Part shown: positions 1 to 7,972 of the stretch, one piece after another | How positions within the stretch are numbered: the first letter of the stretch is position 1 | How the letters are laid out: each line of letters starts with the position of its first letter | Assembly: GCA_037445085.1 (NCBI GenBank) | Contig: JBBILG010000033.1 | Coordinates: forward strand, 1-17,542 | Direction: 5' to 3' | Source of the DNA: JBBILG01 sp037445085 | GTDB lineage: Bacteria; Pseudomonadota; Gammaproteobacteria; Burkholderiales; Methylophilaceae | DNA length: 17,542 bases | The notes under the pieces: generated by a model | What the model was told of the DNA's origin: nothing | Databases searched by the model: none | What the model saw: only the letters and a program-made list of their open reading frames with translations | Made by a program: the position numbers and the translations under genes

Positions 1-79
1 ACACCCAGCCGCCTCGGGATAGCTGCATCCACAGCGCCCAGATCAGGCAGTTGGCAATGTAGGGGCGCCAGAGGGTCAC
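1..79 (-). CDS. Small hydrophobic phage protein, 3' end cut off by the window edge
   Basis: A reading frame opens with GTG at 77-79, overlapping the TGA stop of the M15 peptidase gene (76-78) as GTGA, and stays open to the window edge. The visible 26 residues begin MTLWRPYIANCLIWALWMQL and are rich in Trp, Leu and Ile, suggesting a membrane-associated segment. The position directly after a probable endolysin would suit a lysis or membrane accessory protein, but this is inference. I do not recognise the family and the C-terminus is outside the window. Confidence 0.55.
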   Translation of the reverse strand, partial: MTLWRPYIANCLIWALWMQLSRGGWV

Positions 80-528
80 TCCCGCGCCTCCCACAGCCCG
101 CCGCGCGTGCCCTGCCGGTCTATGGTGAGCGTGCGGTGCCTCGGCTCCACCCCCATGGGCGGCACGGCGATATGCACCCAGGCCCCGAACTCGTGTATCA
201 ACTGGTCGAACTGCACGCCCGACCCGGCGATCAGCTTGCAGACATCCAGCGGCGAGCCGTAGGCGGGGATGGTGAAGTCCGCCGCGCGGGCCTCGATGTG
301 CGCCGACTCCGGGCTGCCCTTGACCAGTGCGTTGAGCTTCTGCGAGCGGTAGCCGCTGCTGATGCGCAGGGGATGACCCCCGGCGATCTGCCGCACCTGT
401 TCCAGCACGCCGACGAGCCGCCCGAGGTTGGGCATCAGCCGCTCCGGCACGCGGTTGTCGAGGCCGTGGCGGATGGCGGTCTGGCTAAACTCAAACTCGC
501 GCAGGGTGAAGTGGGCGGAGAGTTTCAC
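76..528 (-). CDS. M15-family peptidase, probable phage endolysin
   Basis: This 150-residue protein has the peptidase M15 (D-Ala-D-Ala carboxypeptidase/VanY-like) zinc site. The motif SGYRS is at residues 58-62, the first zinc ligands are H77 and D84 (SAHIEARAADF), and the last ligand is H119 in WVHIAV. Members cut peptide cross-links of peptidoglycan, and phage versions act as endolysins. There is no signal peptide or membrane segment, so release would need a holin, not seen in the window. The start is GTG at 528, six bases after the portal stop, with no strong ribosome binding site, and it fits the family's usual length. An alternative role is a virion-associated lysin, since the gene follows the portal gene directly. 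Confidence 0.85.
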   Translation of the reverse strand: MKLSAHFTLREFEFSQTAIRHGLDNRVPERLMPNLGRLVGVLEQVRQIAGGHPLRISSGYRSQKLNALVKGSPESAHIEARAADFTIPAYGSPLDVCKLIAGSGVQFDQLIHEFGAWVHIAVPPMGVEPRHRTLTIDRQGTRGGLWEARE

Positions 529-534
529 GGGCCG

Positions 535-2934
535 TCACTGCAAGGTGTTGACGGTTTCCACGCCCACCATGTCGCCGTTGGCGTCACGGATGACCCGCTT
601 GGGCGCGGTGATCTGCATCTGCATGCCGGCCATGGCGGCGCTGAACTGCTCGGCCATGCTGGATAGCGCGGCCTGCATGTTCCGCATCATCTCGGCCATC
701 GCCTGCTGGCTGGCTTGATCCGCCTGCGCCTGCTGGGCATCGTCGGCCACCTGCTGGCGCTGCGCCATGACGCCCATCATCTCGCGGGCCAGGGCGATGC
801 GTTCCTGGCTGGCCAGCTCGGCGGCGCGGCTCTCGGCGCGGATGCGCTCGGCCTCGATGCTGGCCTGGGCCTGCGCCTCGGCCTTGATGCGGGCCTCTTC
901 CAGCCTCACGGCGGCCATGCGCTCGGCCTCTTCGCGCTTGAGGGCGATTTCCTCGCCGGCCCTGGCCTGCTCGAAGGCGAGCCGGTCGCGCGCGAGGGCG
1001 GTGTCTTCGGCTTTGCCCTGGGCCTGCTCCTTGAGCGCGGCGTTTTCCTGTTGCAGAGCCTGGATGACCTGCATGCCCTGCTCCATCTGCTGCTGCACTT
1101 CTGGCGGGATGCTGGGCTCTTGCGGGGCCTCTTCCTGGCCCTCTTGTTGCTGCGGGAAAAAGCTCTCGATGTCGATGCGCTCGTCGAAGCGGCGCAGCGT
1201 CTCCTCCATCAGCTTCATGATCGAGTCGGCCAGATCGGTCTGCCCGGCCTGGCGGGCTTCGATGACCTGGCTCATGGCCTGCTGAATCTGCGGCAACATC
1301 TGCGCCCACTGCTCTCGTTCCTGGTTGCGGTTGGGCTTGCCGGTGGAACCCGCGCGAATCTGGATGTGCACCAGGTCGAAAATCTGTTCGCGCGACAACT
1401 GCGGCCACACGGCGGACTCGCCGGCAATGCGCTTGACCTGCGGCGGCGTCAGTTCCTGCAAGCACAACTCGGCGGCATAGGTGGCCATGTCGCCGATCCA
1501 GTCTTCCACCACGTCCTGCCGCTCGGCGACGCGGGATTGCAGGCCCATGGCCATGATTTCCGCCTCGGTGGCGGTCTTGGCCTTGTTGATGAAGCCCTTG
1601 GAGGCGTCGCCCGCGCCCAGCACCATCTCGGCGTCGCGAAGGATCCCGGAAACGTCGTAGGTGGCCGGATCGACGGGCGGGTTTTGCAGGACGGCGATAT
1701 CATTCTGGATTGGCTGGCCTGGGTCGCCCTCGATGCCGATCCAGTCGTTCGCGCGCCGGTTGGACAGGGCCAGCACGTCGTTGTCCGTGAGGTCGCCGCC
1801 CTTGCGGTACACCCGCACCGGCAGGTTTTCGCGGCGGTGCTCGGCGAAGTTGGTGCGCGTGGTGTTGTACTCGTCCTGCAACTCGATCAGCAGTTCCGCG
1901 TCGCTCAGTGGCTGCTTGCTGCCGTCCGTGGGGTTGAAGGCGAGGCCAAAGAATGGGTGGAAGCGTTTGCCCAGTACCTCGGGCACGTAGGGGTCCCGCG
2001 CCCACTCGTCGGAACCGGCGCACAGCGTGTACACGGTGTTGTCCAGGCGGTGCCAGACCTCGAACACGGCCACCAGCTTGGGCGCGTCGGCGTCTTCACT
2101 GGTGCGGCCGTGGTCGGTCTCGCGCTTGTCCATGCCGTAGCGGCTGGCGGACTTCGGGGCGTCCTTGCCGAACGCCTCGCGGTACTGGTCGCAGGTCATC
2201 CAGACGCGGTGCGCGATGGCCTCGGCCTGCGGGTAGCCGTCGAAGTCGGCCAGCGTGTCGTCGAGGATGAAGATGTCCTCGGTCTGCACGCGGTCGATGA
2301 CCACGCCCTCGACGGCGGACACTTCGGCCTGCTGGTTGAGCGAGGCTAGTTGCTGGTCGAGCTCGGCCTGCTTGGCTTCCAGGTCGCCGCGTGAGCCGTC
2401 GCCCTCTTCCAGGGTGGCGATGAGATCGCGCACCCGGCGCAGGTTGTCCTGCGTGTCGGCGATGCGGCTCTCGATGATGGGGTCGCGGCGCAGGTCTTTC
2501 TGCCAGGACACCTTGCACCAGCCGATGCCGGTGGTCATCGCCGAGCGGATGGCGCTCTTGGCGCGCGGCTTGAGGTTGGCGTCGGCGATGAACACCCGGT
2601 TCAGCACTGATTGCAGGGTCTCGCAGAAGACGCCCACCCAGGCGTAGGTGTTGGCGTCCGCCGACTCGCTGGGGGTGACGGCGATCTCCGGGTTCTTGGC
2701 GTAAATCTGCGGCAGGATGGCGGCGAAGTTGGCGTGGATGATGTTGGTCCGCACCAGGCCCTTCTCGCCATCGTCGCCCTCCTCGCCGCGCACGTAGCGG
2801 CGCAGCCGCTTCAAGCGGGCTTCCTGCCCCTCTTCGCGCTGCTGCTTGAGGGCGCGGTCGAGGCGCTTGCCCCACTGCCGCGCCAGGGACTTCTGCTGCT
2901 CGGTCTGCTGGGGTTCTTCCGTGTCGTAGCTCAT
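535..2934 (-). CDS. Portal protein, large podovirus type
   Basis: At 799 residues this is in the size range of portals of podoviruses (P22-like and related), the dodecameric ring through which DNA enters the capsid and to which terminase docks. Characteristic stretches are the N-terminal region with LVRTNIIHANFAAILPQIYA, a stem/clip region with LLIELQDEYNTTRTNFAEHR, and the wing region before GFINKAKTATEAEIMA. A Glu/Lys/Gln-rich coiled-coil insertion lies at about residues 155-208. A long Gln/Ala/Glu-rich coiled coil covers about residues 600-740, possibly a barrel reaching into the head, as in P22. The ATG at 2934 overlaps the stop of the upstream gene as ATGA. The identification rests on length, composition and position after terminase, not on a short catalytic motif. 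Confidence 0.85.
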   Translation of the reverse strand: MSYDTEEPQQTEQQKSLARQWGKRLDRALKQQREEGQEARLKRLRRYVRGEEGDDGEKGLVRTNIIHANFAAILPQIYAKNPEIAVTPSESADANTYAWVGVFCETLQSVLNRVFIADANLKPRAKSAIRSAMTTGIGWCKVSWQKDLRRDPIIESRIADTQDNLRRVRDLIATLEEGDGSRGDLEAKQAELDQQLASLNQQAEVSAVEGVVIDRVQTEDIFILDDTLADFDGYPQAEAIAHRVWMTCDQYREAFGKDAPKSASRYGMDKRETDHGRTSEDADAPKLVAVFEVWHRLDNTVYTLCAGSDEWARDPYVPEVLGKRFHPFFGLAFNPTDGSKQPLSDAELLIELQDEYNTTRTNFAEHRRENLPVRVYRKGGDLTDNDVLALSNRRANDWIGIEGDPGQPIQNDIAVLQNPPVDPATYDVSGILRDAEMVLGAGDASKGFINKAKTATEAEIMAMGLQSRVAERQDVVEDWIGDMATYAAELCLQELTPPQVKRIAGESAVWPQLSREQIFDLVHIQIRAGSTGKPNRNQEREQWAQMLPQIQQAMSQVIEARQAGQTDLADSIMKLMEETLRRFDERIDIESFFPQQQEGQEEAPQEPSIPPEVQQQMEQGMQVIQALQQENAALKEQAQGKAEDTALARDRLAFEQARAGEEIALKREEAERMAAVRLEEARIKAEAQAQASIEAERIRAESRAAELASQERIALAREMMGVMAQRQQVADDAQQAQADQASQQAMAEMMRNMQAALSSMAEQFSAAMAGMQMQITAPKRVIRDANGDMVGVETVNTLQ

Positions 2935-3242
2935 GCCGGCCTCATCTCCACCGTGGCCTCCAGGCCCGTGTTGTCCCGATGCCGGCGCAGTGCGGCCAGC
3001 GTGTCGCGCAGCCCTTCCTGCGCCAGCGTCTCGGCAGTAAGCGGCGTGCTCGCGCGCACCAGGATGACATCGCCGTTCACCAGCTTGCCGCGCACCGAAT
3101 AAAACCAGTAATCCTTGCCCGTCTCGGCCGCGCAGTGCGCTTCAAACTCGGCTGAAGGGTCATCCATCGCCAGCAGATCGTTGTAGTCGATGCTCGGCAA
3201 CGTGGCCCGCAGGCCGGCATGTATCTGGCTGATTGTGTCCAT
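2931..3242 (-). CDS. Unknown protein between terminase and portal genes
   Basis: A 103-residue protein starting MDTISQIHAGLRATLPSIDY and ending at a TGA that overlaps the portal ATG (ATGA), so the two genes are probably translated together. The frame extends upstream to 3449, but that part lies over the terminase gene and is low-complexity shadow, so the ATG at 3242 was chosen. It lies 37 bases after the terminase stop, with no clear Shine-Dalgarno. The protein looks soluble with mixed alpha/beta composition and has no motif I recognise. Its place between terminase and portal suggests a role in head assembly or packaging, by position only. Confidence 0.65.
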   Translation of the reverse strand: MDTISQIHAGLRATLPSIDYNDLLAMDDPSAEFEAHCAAETGKDYWFYSVRGKLVNGDVILVRASTPLTAETLAQEGLRDTLAALRRHRDNTGLEATVEMRPA

Positions 3243-3279
3243 GCGCACGGTATAAATCAGCCCGATCAACGAACCAAAT

Positions 3280-4713
3280 TCAGCCCCGAAGGGAGCGGTA
3301 CTTGCTGGCCCGCTTGGGCTCGTCGGTAACGAGGAGGAGATGGTCGAAGGTGCCTGGGCGCGGCTTCTCCGGGGCCTGCGGCGGCACGCGGGCGTCGCGC
3401 ATGCGGTCCAGGTAGCGGCCGAGGAGGGAACACACGTCCACCGCGTCATCCGCCACGCCTACGGGGAACACCAGCAACTGCGAAAGCAGTCGATCCGCCC
3501 ATGCCTCGCGCGGCAGGTGCACCATGCCGCTGGACGCCATGGCCTGGAAGGCGCGGGCGCGGGTGGGCTTGTCGTGCACGCTGGGCAACCACTCCAGCCG
3601 GCACAAGCTGCGCCGCTCACGCATGCGGCGAGCCAGGAAAGGTTCCACCGCGCGGCGGATGGGTCCGGATTCGCCGATCCAGGTCTGCGGCCGCCACTTG
3701 TCCACCAGGTCGAGCTGCGTCTCGATCCACACGTCCGAGGCGGTCTGCCCGCTCCACCAGTCGAGCAGGTAGAGATCGCCGTCCGGGTCCATGCCGAAAA
3801 CGCCGTGCTCGGTGTAGTCGCCATCGCCGGCCGTCACCGCGTAGTCGCTGGCGCCGTAGATGCGCAGGTGCTTGGGAGCCTTGTCGTAGCGGCGGAACCA
3901 GTCGCGGCGGAAGAAGTCGCCGGTGTCGGGCGCCGGCCGCTGCATGTACAGGGCCTCCCACTCGCGGCTGCCGATGGTGCGCCGGATGCGCTCCAAAGCG
4001 GTCTCGTCGTACTGCTCCGGCCACAACGCGCGGCCATGGTCGTCCAGGGCGGGCAGATCGAGAACGGTCCAGTTCTCGTGCGCGTGCTCGGCCAGCACCC
4101 AGCCTGTAAGGTCGTCCTCGTGCCAGCGGGTGTTCATGATAATGATCGCCCCGCCGGGCATCAGGCGCGTGTAAGCGACAGAGGCATACCAGTCCTTCAG
4201 CCTGCGGCGGTACGTCTCGCTGTCGGCTTCCTCGCGGCCCTTCAGCGGATCGTCACAGACCAGCAAGTGCGCCCCGCGGCCCGTCGCCGCGCCGCCAACG
4301 CCCAAGGCGAAATAGGAGCCCCCGGCGAGCGTGCCGAACCGGCTCGCGCTCTGGCTGTCCTCGGACAGCTTGCAGGCAGGAAAAACAGCGTGGTGCAGAT
4401 CGTCGCGCAACTGGTTGCGCACCTTGCGGCCGAAGTCGTCGGCCAGCTCCTGGCCATAGGTGGCGCAGATGATGTAGCGGTCCGGGTTGCGCCCGAGATA
4501 CCAGGCCGGGAAATACTCGGAGGTCAACAGGCTTTTGCCGTGCCTGGGCGGCGCCTGGATGATGAGCCGCTTGATTTCGCCGCGCTCGACAGCCATCAGG
4601 GCCTCGGCTATGCGGCGATGGTGGTGGCCGATCAGGTAGCCAGGAAACTGCGCCCGCACATAGGCCAGCAAATGGTTGTGCGCGAGCGTGAGGGCCGCTT
4701 CATCGCTTCTCAC
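3280..4713 (-). CDS. Terminase large subunit (packaging ATPase-nuclease)
   Basis: A 477-residue protein with both terminase domains. The ATPase part has Walker A APPRHGKS at residues 54-61, Walker B LLVCDDP with D154/D155, and a coupling motif around IIIMNTRWHEDDL (about 190-202). The nuclease part has an RNase H-like first acidic residue in GASDYAVT (D290) and a later Asp cluster in VADDAVDVCSLL (about 420). It pumps genome DNA into the prohead through the portal and cuts concatemers. The start is GTG at 4713, inside the 3' end of the small subunit gene (14-base overlap). An ATG inside the overlap (4701-4703) is in another frame. It is followed by the unknown 2931-3242 gene and the portal gene. 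Confidence 0.93.
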   Translation of the reverse strand: MRSDEAALTLAHNHLLAYVRAQFPGYLIGHHHRRIAEALMAVERGEIKRLIIQAPPRHGKSLLTSEYFPAWYLGRNPDRYIICATYGQELADDFGRKVRNQLRDDLHHAVFPACKLSEDSQSASRFGTLAGGSYFALGVGGAATGRGAHLLVCDDPLKGREEADSETYRRRLKDWYASVAYTRLMPGGAIIIMNTRWHEDDLTGWVLAEHAHENWTVLDLPALDDHGRALWPEQYDETALERIRRTIGSREWEALYMQRPAPDTGDFFRRDWFRRYDKAPKHLRIYGASDYAVTAGDGDYTEHGVFGMDPDGDLYLLDWWSGQTASDVWIETQLDLVDKWRPQTWIGESGPIRRAVEPFLARRMRERRSLCRLEWLPSVHDKPTRARAFQAMASSGMVHLPREAWADRLLSQLLVFPVGVADDAVDVCSLLGRYLDRMRDARVPPQAPEKPRPGTFDHLLLVTDEPKRASKYRSLRG

Positions 4714-4993
4714 CCGTCACCGCCTCCACGATGCCGGCCAACTGCTCCGGCGTCAGCCGCTGGATCACATGCGTCGCCGCCACTTCGGCCTTGATCTCGC
4801 GTGGCAGAATCCTGCCCACCAGGGACAGGAACGCCGACATAGTGGCCGGATCTTGCGCGCGGGCCAGCAGATACTCGCGCCCGCCGGCATCCTCCAGGGC
4901 GCCCTCGATCATGGCCTTGATGTCGGCGGTGATCTTGTTCGGCGACCCCTTGCGCGAACCTCCAGGCGGTTTTGTTCCTTTCGGCGCTGGCAT
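4700..4993 (-). CDS. Probable terminase small subunit / DNA-packaging accessory protein
   Basis: A 97-residue basic-N-terminal protein beginning MPAPKGTKPPGGSRKGSPNK, a motif style common in small proteins directly before phage terminase large subunits, followed by a helical region. The ATG at 4991-4993 overlaps the stop of the upstream HTH gene in a TGATG arrangement, which decides the start over an in-frame TTG at 4999. Its 3' end overlaps the large subunit start by 14 bases. By position it should recognise the pac or cos site and regulate the large subunit. The assignment is mostly contextual and the recognition helix is not obvious. Confidence 0.7.
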   Translation of the reverse strand: MPAPKGTKPPGGSRKGSPNKITADIKAMIEGALEDAGGREYLLARAQDPATMSAFLSLVGRILPREIKAEVAATHVIQRLTPEQLAGIVEAVTGEKR

Positions 4994-5217
4994 CAGCAAT
5001 CAACGGCAGTATGCCGTTCCACAAAAATCGTCCGTCCGCACTTGCCCTGGACGAACCGGCGCAACACGATCTCGCCGCGATCCGAGGCGCGGTACAGGAT
5101 CGACCTGACCTGTTCGGGCCGCACGCCGGTCTCCCTCGATATTTCCGCCACTGTGCGGAACAGGGCCGCCACGCGCATCACGCGAATGGCCACAGACGGC
5201 TTGCGTCCCGCCTTCAC
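4993..5217 (-). CDS. Small HTH (winged-helix-like) DNA-binding protein
   Basis: A 74-residue basic protein. Residues about 15-60 (VAALFRTVAEISRETGVRPE onward) read as a helix-turn-helix followed by a beta hairpin with FVQGKCGRTIFVERH, like a minimal winged helix. The start is GTG at 5215-5217, overlapping the stop of the 44-residue zinc protein as GTGA, with AAGGGG about ten bases upstream. Its stop overlaps the terminase small subunit start. It could be a regulator of late genes or a DNA-end-recognition partner for packaging. Which one cannot be told from sequence. Confidence 0.65.
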   Translation of the reverse strand: MKAGRKPSVAIRVMRVAALFRTVAEISRETGVRPEQVRSILYRASDRGEIVLRRFVQGKCGRTIFVERHTAVDC

Positions 5218-5348
5218 TTGCCCAGCCCCTTCTGCCGATAGTCCGCGCAGCGCACCGTCACCGCCGTGTGGAACCGCGCGCAGAACACCCAGCGGCCCAG
5301 CAGGCCCACGCGCGTCTTGGCGTGCTGGCAGTTGGCGCAGGCGCTCAT
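5214..5348 (-). CDS. 44-residue zinc-ribbon protein
   Basis: A short gene easily missed by ORF callers. Its ATG at 5346-5348 overlaps the rusA stop (ATGA), a strong GAGGAGGTGAGG lies just upstream, and its TGA overlaps the GTG of the next gene (GTGA). The product starts MSACANCQHAKTRVG and carries CxxC (C4, C7) and two more cysteines (C23, C34), giving a likely four-Cys zinc site. Function is unknown; small zinc proteins of this kind are common between replication and packaging genes in phages. The perfect overlap on both sides is the main support that it is translated. Confidence 0.75.
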   Translation of the reverse strand: MSACANCQHAKTRVGLLGRWVFCARFHTAVTVRCADYRQKGLGK

Positions 5349-5695
5349 GCCCTCACCTCCTCGATGCTCACCACCACCATCCCCCCTGGGCGAACCTCAC
5401 CCCTCACCAGGCGCAGGTCCACCACCTGGTAGTCGTCCTTCCACACGTTGGCCTTGGTCAGTGCGTCCGACAGGAGTTTCCACACGTTGTCCAGGTCACG
5501 GCGGCGATGGTCTGGTGGGAACACCTCCACCGTCACCATGAGATCGGCATCCAGGAAGTTATCCGCAGCCGAGCAGATGGCGATGCTGCGCACCTGGTTG
5601 ACATACGTCCTGGCCTCGGCGGTTAGGTAGTGCCGACCACTGGCATGCTTCACGGCGTGGTTGCCGGTTGGGGGGTAAGGGAGGGAGATGATCAT
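5345..5695 (-). CDS. rusA: RusA-like Holliday junction resolvase
   Basis: A 116-residue protein with the RusA signature: N-terminal SLPYPPTGNHAVKH, then a central PPDHRRRDLDNVWKLLSDAL containing the conserved acidic/basic DLDN site, then WKDDYQVVDLRLVRG. RusA enzymes are homodimeric nucleases that cut four-way junctions, resolving branched DNA before packaging. The open frame runs upstream to 5836, but that part is repeat-rich noncoding sequence. The ATG at 5695 matches the family's usual N-terminus and has GGGGGAAC a few bases upstream. It lies downstream of the primase-helicase gene and overlaps the small zinc-ribbon gene. Confidence 0.92.
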   Translation of the reverse strand: MIISLPYPPTGNHAVKHASGRHYLTAEARTYVNQVRSIAICSAADNFLDADLMVTVEVFPPDHRRRDLDNVWKLLSDALTKANVWKDDYQVVDLRLVRGEVRPGGMVVVSIEEVRA

Positions 5696-5705
5696 CCCGT
5701 TCCCC

Positions 5706-5907
5706 CGTTGCGTTGCGCGTTGCCTTGGACCGTTGCTTTCCCCCCCCCTAAAGGGGGGAGGGAGAAAAGCAACGCCGGCAATAAGGCCGGACGCAACGCT
5801 TTCACTACGGAAAGCAACGCTTTGCAACGGAAGCAACGCTTAGTCAACATAGCGTTGCTTTTCGTTGCTTTCCGTTGCTTTTCGTTGCAAAGCAACGGTT
5901 TGCAACG
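5706..5907. repeat. Iteron-like array of CGTTGC/GCAACG repeats, candidate replication origin
   Basis: Fifteen copies of CGTTGC or its complement occur in 202 bp: plus-orientation at 5706, 5711, 5718, 5731, 5853, 5863, 5873 and 5883; complement at 5769, 5793, 5814, 5824, 5833, 5892 and 5902. Four successive copies (5853-5892) sit exactly 10 bp apart as CGTTGCTTTT/CGTTGCTTTC units, and 5814/5824 and 5892/5902 also keep 10 bp. A perfect 10-bp inverted repeat (AAGCAACGCT at 5831-5840, AGCGTTGCTT at 5851-5860, 10-base loop) spans the primase stop codon. The array crosses from coding into noncoding DNA and its 10-bp period is not a codon multiple, so it is DNA-level structure. Phage origins often lie in or beside the replication gene, as in lambda O. 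Confidence 0.6.
5743..5758. other. Short C6/G6 hairpin upstream of rusA
   Basis: CCCCCC-TAAA-GGGGGG forms a perfect six-pair hairpin inside a nine-C run, 48 bases upstream of the rusA start and within the repeat array. There is no T-tract on either strand, so it is not a standard terminator. It might affect rusA expression or belong to the origin structure. Confidence 0.35.
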
Positions 5908-7936
5908 CCTCGTCAACGCCATTGATGACGACAAGAGATTTCTCCTCCAGGGCCTTCCTGGCTTTCCAGAATTGATTTCTGTCCATGGACTTCATGCAGG
6001 ATTCCTTCCACTCGCCGAGGAGCACGTAATCCCTATCCTCGTCTTTCTTGCGCTTGAATATCAGGCTGGTCAGTATGTTGAGTGCTTTCTGTTGGTTCTT
6101 GCCGAGGAAGCCGGCCTTCTCGGCGGCCTGGTCGATGAATTGGTTGATGTCAGCGGTCTGGTTGGTCAGGTAGGCGCCCTTGATCGGTTGCGCGCGTCGG
6201 TCGAAGATTGGTAGGTCGGTTTGGGTGAGTCCGAAGGTCAGTGGTTTGGGTAATTCGGCATCTTTCATTTTCTTGCTGGAGAGCTGGATGGTGGACTGGC
6301 TTCCAACCGCGCTCAGCTCGACCTTGTATTCGGAATCCAGGGCGCCGCGCAACGCGGTCGATCCCCTGGAGCGATCCTTGTCCATCGCCCCGGAGTGATG
6401 GACGATCATCACGCACGCGCCGTACTTCTGCCGGAAGTACAGATCCAGGTGATTGATGAAGGCGTTCATATCCTCGGTGCTGTTCTCGTCGCCGCCCATG
6501 TTGCGGGCCAGCGTATCGATGATGATGAGGCGCGGCTTCTCCCCGCTCTCATGGATCATGGTGTTGATCGCCTCGCTGACGATGGCCGCCTCGCTGGCGT
6601 CGTAGAGCGTTGCCGCACGCTGGCTCTTGTAGAGCGGTGCGCCGTCCAGGCTGACGCCGTTGCCGATCTCCCACGCCTTGAAACGCCTGGCCAGGCCGTT
6701 GTGCCCCTCCCCGGCGATGTAGAACACGGGACCCTGCGTCACCTCGTTGCCATGCCATGGATGACCTGTCGCCACGCAACAGGCAATATCGATGGCGACG
6801 AACGACTTGCCGCAGCCTGGATCGCCGAACAACTGGGAAAGGGAATCCGCCTCGACGTAGTTCTCCACCAGCCAGCAGATATCCTTTAGCTCCAGATCAT
6901 CGACACGCACGAACCTGAACGCCGATGCACTGATGGATGTGACGATGGAAAGCTGGTGCACGACCTCATCCATGCCGCGCACGCGCGCCAGGTCGTTGAA
7001 ATCCGTCACTCGCTTGGGCGAGTCCTCCGGGATGTCCTGTGGCGCAAACTCCGGATAGACGATCTCGCCGTTGATCGATCTCGCGGCCAGGCGGGCCTTG
7101 GTGATGCCCGGATTGCCGTCTGTCGCGTGATCGTTGTCCGCGCCGATGATGATGCGTGCCGCCGGGTACATTTCCCGCGCCACCTTGGCGATAGCCATCA
7201 GGCTGTTGCAATCGAAGGCCAGGATGACCGTGGCCCCGGTGGCCTCGTGGATCGTGGCGCCGGTTGCATACCCTTCGCAGACGAAGACGATCCTCCGGTT
7301 GCCACGGATTTCGAAGAACCCGCCTTCCTTCTTGCCGCCTTTCAGGTATCGCTTGTCGAAGGTGTCGGGCCGGATGGTCTGGTAGGTCTGCACCTGGCCA
7401 TCGATGCCGGTGATCGGGATCACCAGACGACCGGCGCCATCGACCTTGATGCCGTATGCCTTGACCCCCTTGGCCACCAGGTACGGATGCTCGTCGCTGG
7501 CATCCGACAGCGCGCCGACCAGCTCGTCTGCATAGGCTGCGGCCTCCTCCTGCGCTTTGCGCTTCGCGGCGTCACGTCTCTCGCGCAACTCGCGCAGCCA
7601 CTTCTCCTGCTCGGTCTTTTCGCGCAATGACAATTCACGGCCGATGTCAGCCACCCACTTCGACTCGAAGCTGGGTTCCTTCCAGGAGCCAAAGATGCCG
7701 ACGGGGACGGTTCCATCGGTGTGCAGTACGTACCAGCCGTCCTCCTCGTTGCGCTTGCTGCTGGTGGTCGTTACGCGATGAATCTCTCCATCTGCGACCA
7801 CCTGGTCGATCACCAGGCCGGATGCCTGGGCCGCATCGCGGAACGCCTCTTCCGGCCGCGCCAGATCGAGCGCGCCCAGCGTGACACGCTCCATTGCCTT
7901 GAAGCCGCCGCCGAAGATCGAGTTCAGGTCAGCCAT
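5840..7936 (-). CDS. Bifunctional TOPRIM primase / RepA-type replicative helicase
   Basis: A 698-residue replication protein. The N-terminal half ends in a TOPRIM domain (about 213-315): IVFVCEGYATG carries catalytic E221 and IIIGADNDH carries D267/D269. The C-terminal half is a RecA-fold hexameric helicase of the RepA/AAA_25 kind: Walker A GDPGCGKS (371-378), YIAGEGH (407-412), Walker B IIIDTLARN with D474, and MIVHHSG (510-516). There is no clear zinc-binding domain before TOPRIM. It would unwind and prime phage DNA. The last 20 or so residues (VALQRKATESNEKQR) are encoded by the GTTGC repeat array. The ATG at 7936 follows the zinc-ribbon gene by 36 bases. Confidence 0.92.
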   Translation of the reverse strand: MADLNSIFGGGFKAMERVTLGALDLARPEEAFRDAAQASGLVIDQVVADGEIHRVTTTSSKRNEEDGWYVLHTDGTVPVGIFGSWKEPSFESKWVADIGRELSLREKTEQEKWLRELRERRDAAKRKAQEEAAAYADELVGALSDASDEHPYLVAKGVKAYGIKVDGAGRLVIPITGIDGQVQTYQTIRPDTFDKRYLKGGKKEGGFFEIRGNRRIVFVCEGYATGATIHEATGATVILAFDCNSLMAIAKVAREMYPAARIIIGADNDHATDGNPGITKARLAARSINGEIVYPEFAPQDIPEDSPKRVTDFNDLARVRGMDEVVHQLSIVTSISASAFRFVRVDDLELKDICWLVENYVEADSLSQLFGDPGCGKSFVAIDIACCVATGHPWHGNEVTQGPVFYIAGEGHNGLARRFKAWEIGNGVSLDGAPLYKSQRAATLYDASEAAIVSEAINTMIHESGEKPRLIIIDTLARNMGGDENSTEDMNAFINHLDLYFRQKYGACVMIVHHSGAMDKDRSRGSTALRGALDSEYKVELSAVGSQSTIQLSSKKMKDAELPKPLTFGLTQTDLPIFDRRAQPIKGAYLTNQTADINQFIDQAAEKAGFLGKNQQKALNILTSLIFKRKKDEDRDYVLLGEWKESCMKSMDRNQFWKARKALEEKSLVVINGVDEALQTVALQRKATESNEKQRYVD

Positions 7937-7972
7937 TCCCTCACCGTTCCGAATAGGTGCATGGTGCGCATG

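Noticed and set aside
715..2349. Long plus-strand frame (544 codons) opposite the portal gene
   Set aside because: A shadow of high-GC codon bias: Leu/His/Gly/Val-rich without motifs, antisense to a clear portal protein.
3340..4794. Long plus-strand frame opposite terminase
   Set aside because: Antisense shadow of the motif-bearing terminase gene; composition is Ala/Val/Gln/His-rich and no domain is visible.
5743..5758. C6/G6 hairpin as a rho-independent terminator
   Set aside because: No T-tract follows on either strand.
5706..5907. The GTTGC array as a CRISPR
   Set aside because: Units are 6-10 bp in both orientations, with no 25-40 bp repeat and no spacers; no cas genes (the Cas4-like nuclease belongs to the recombination cassette).
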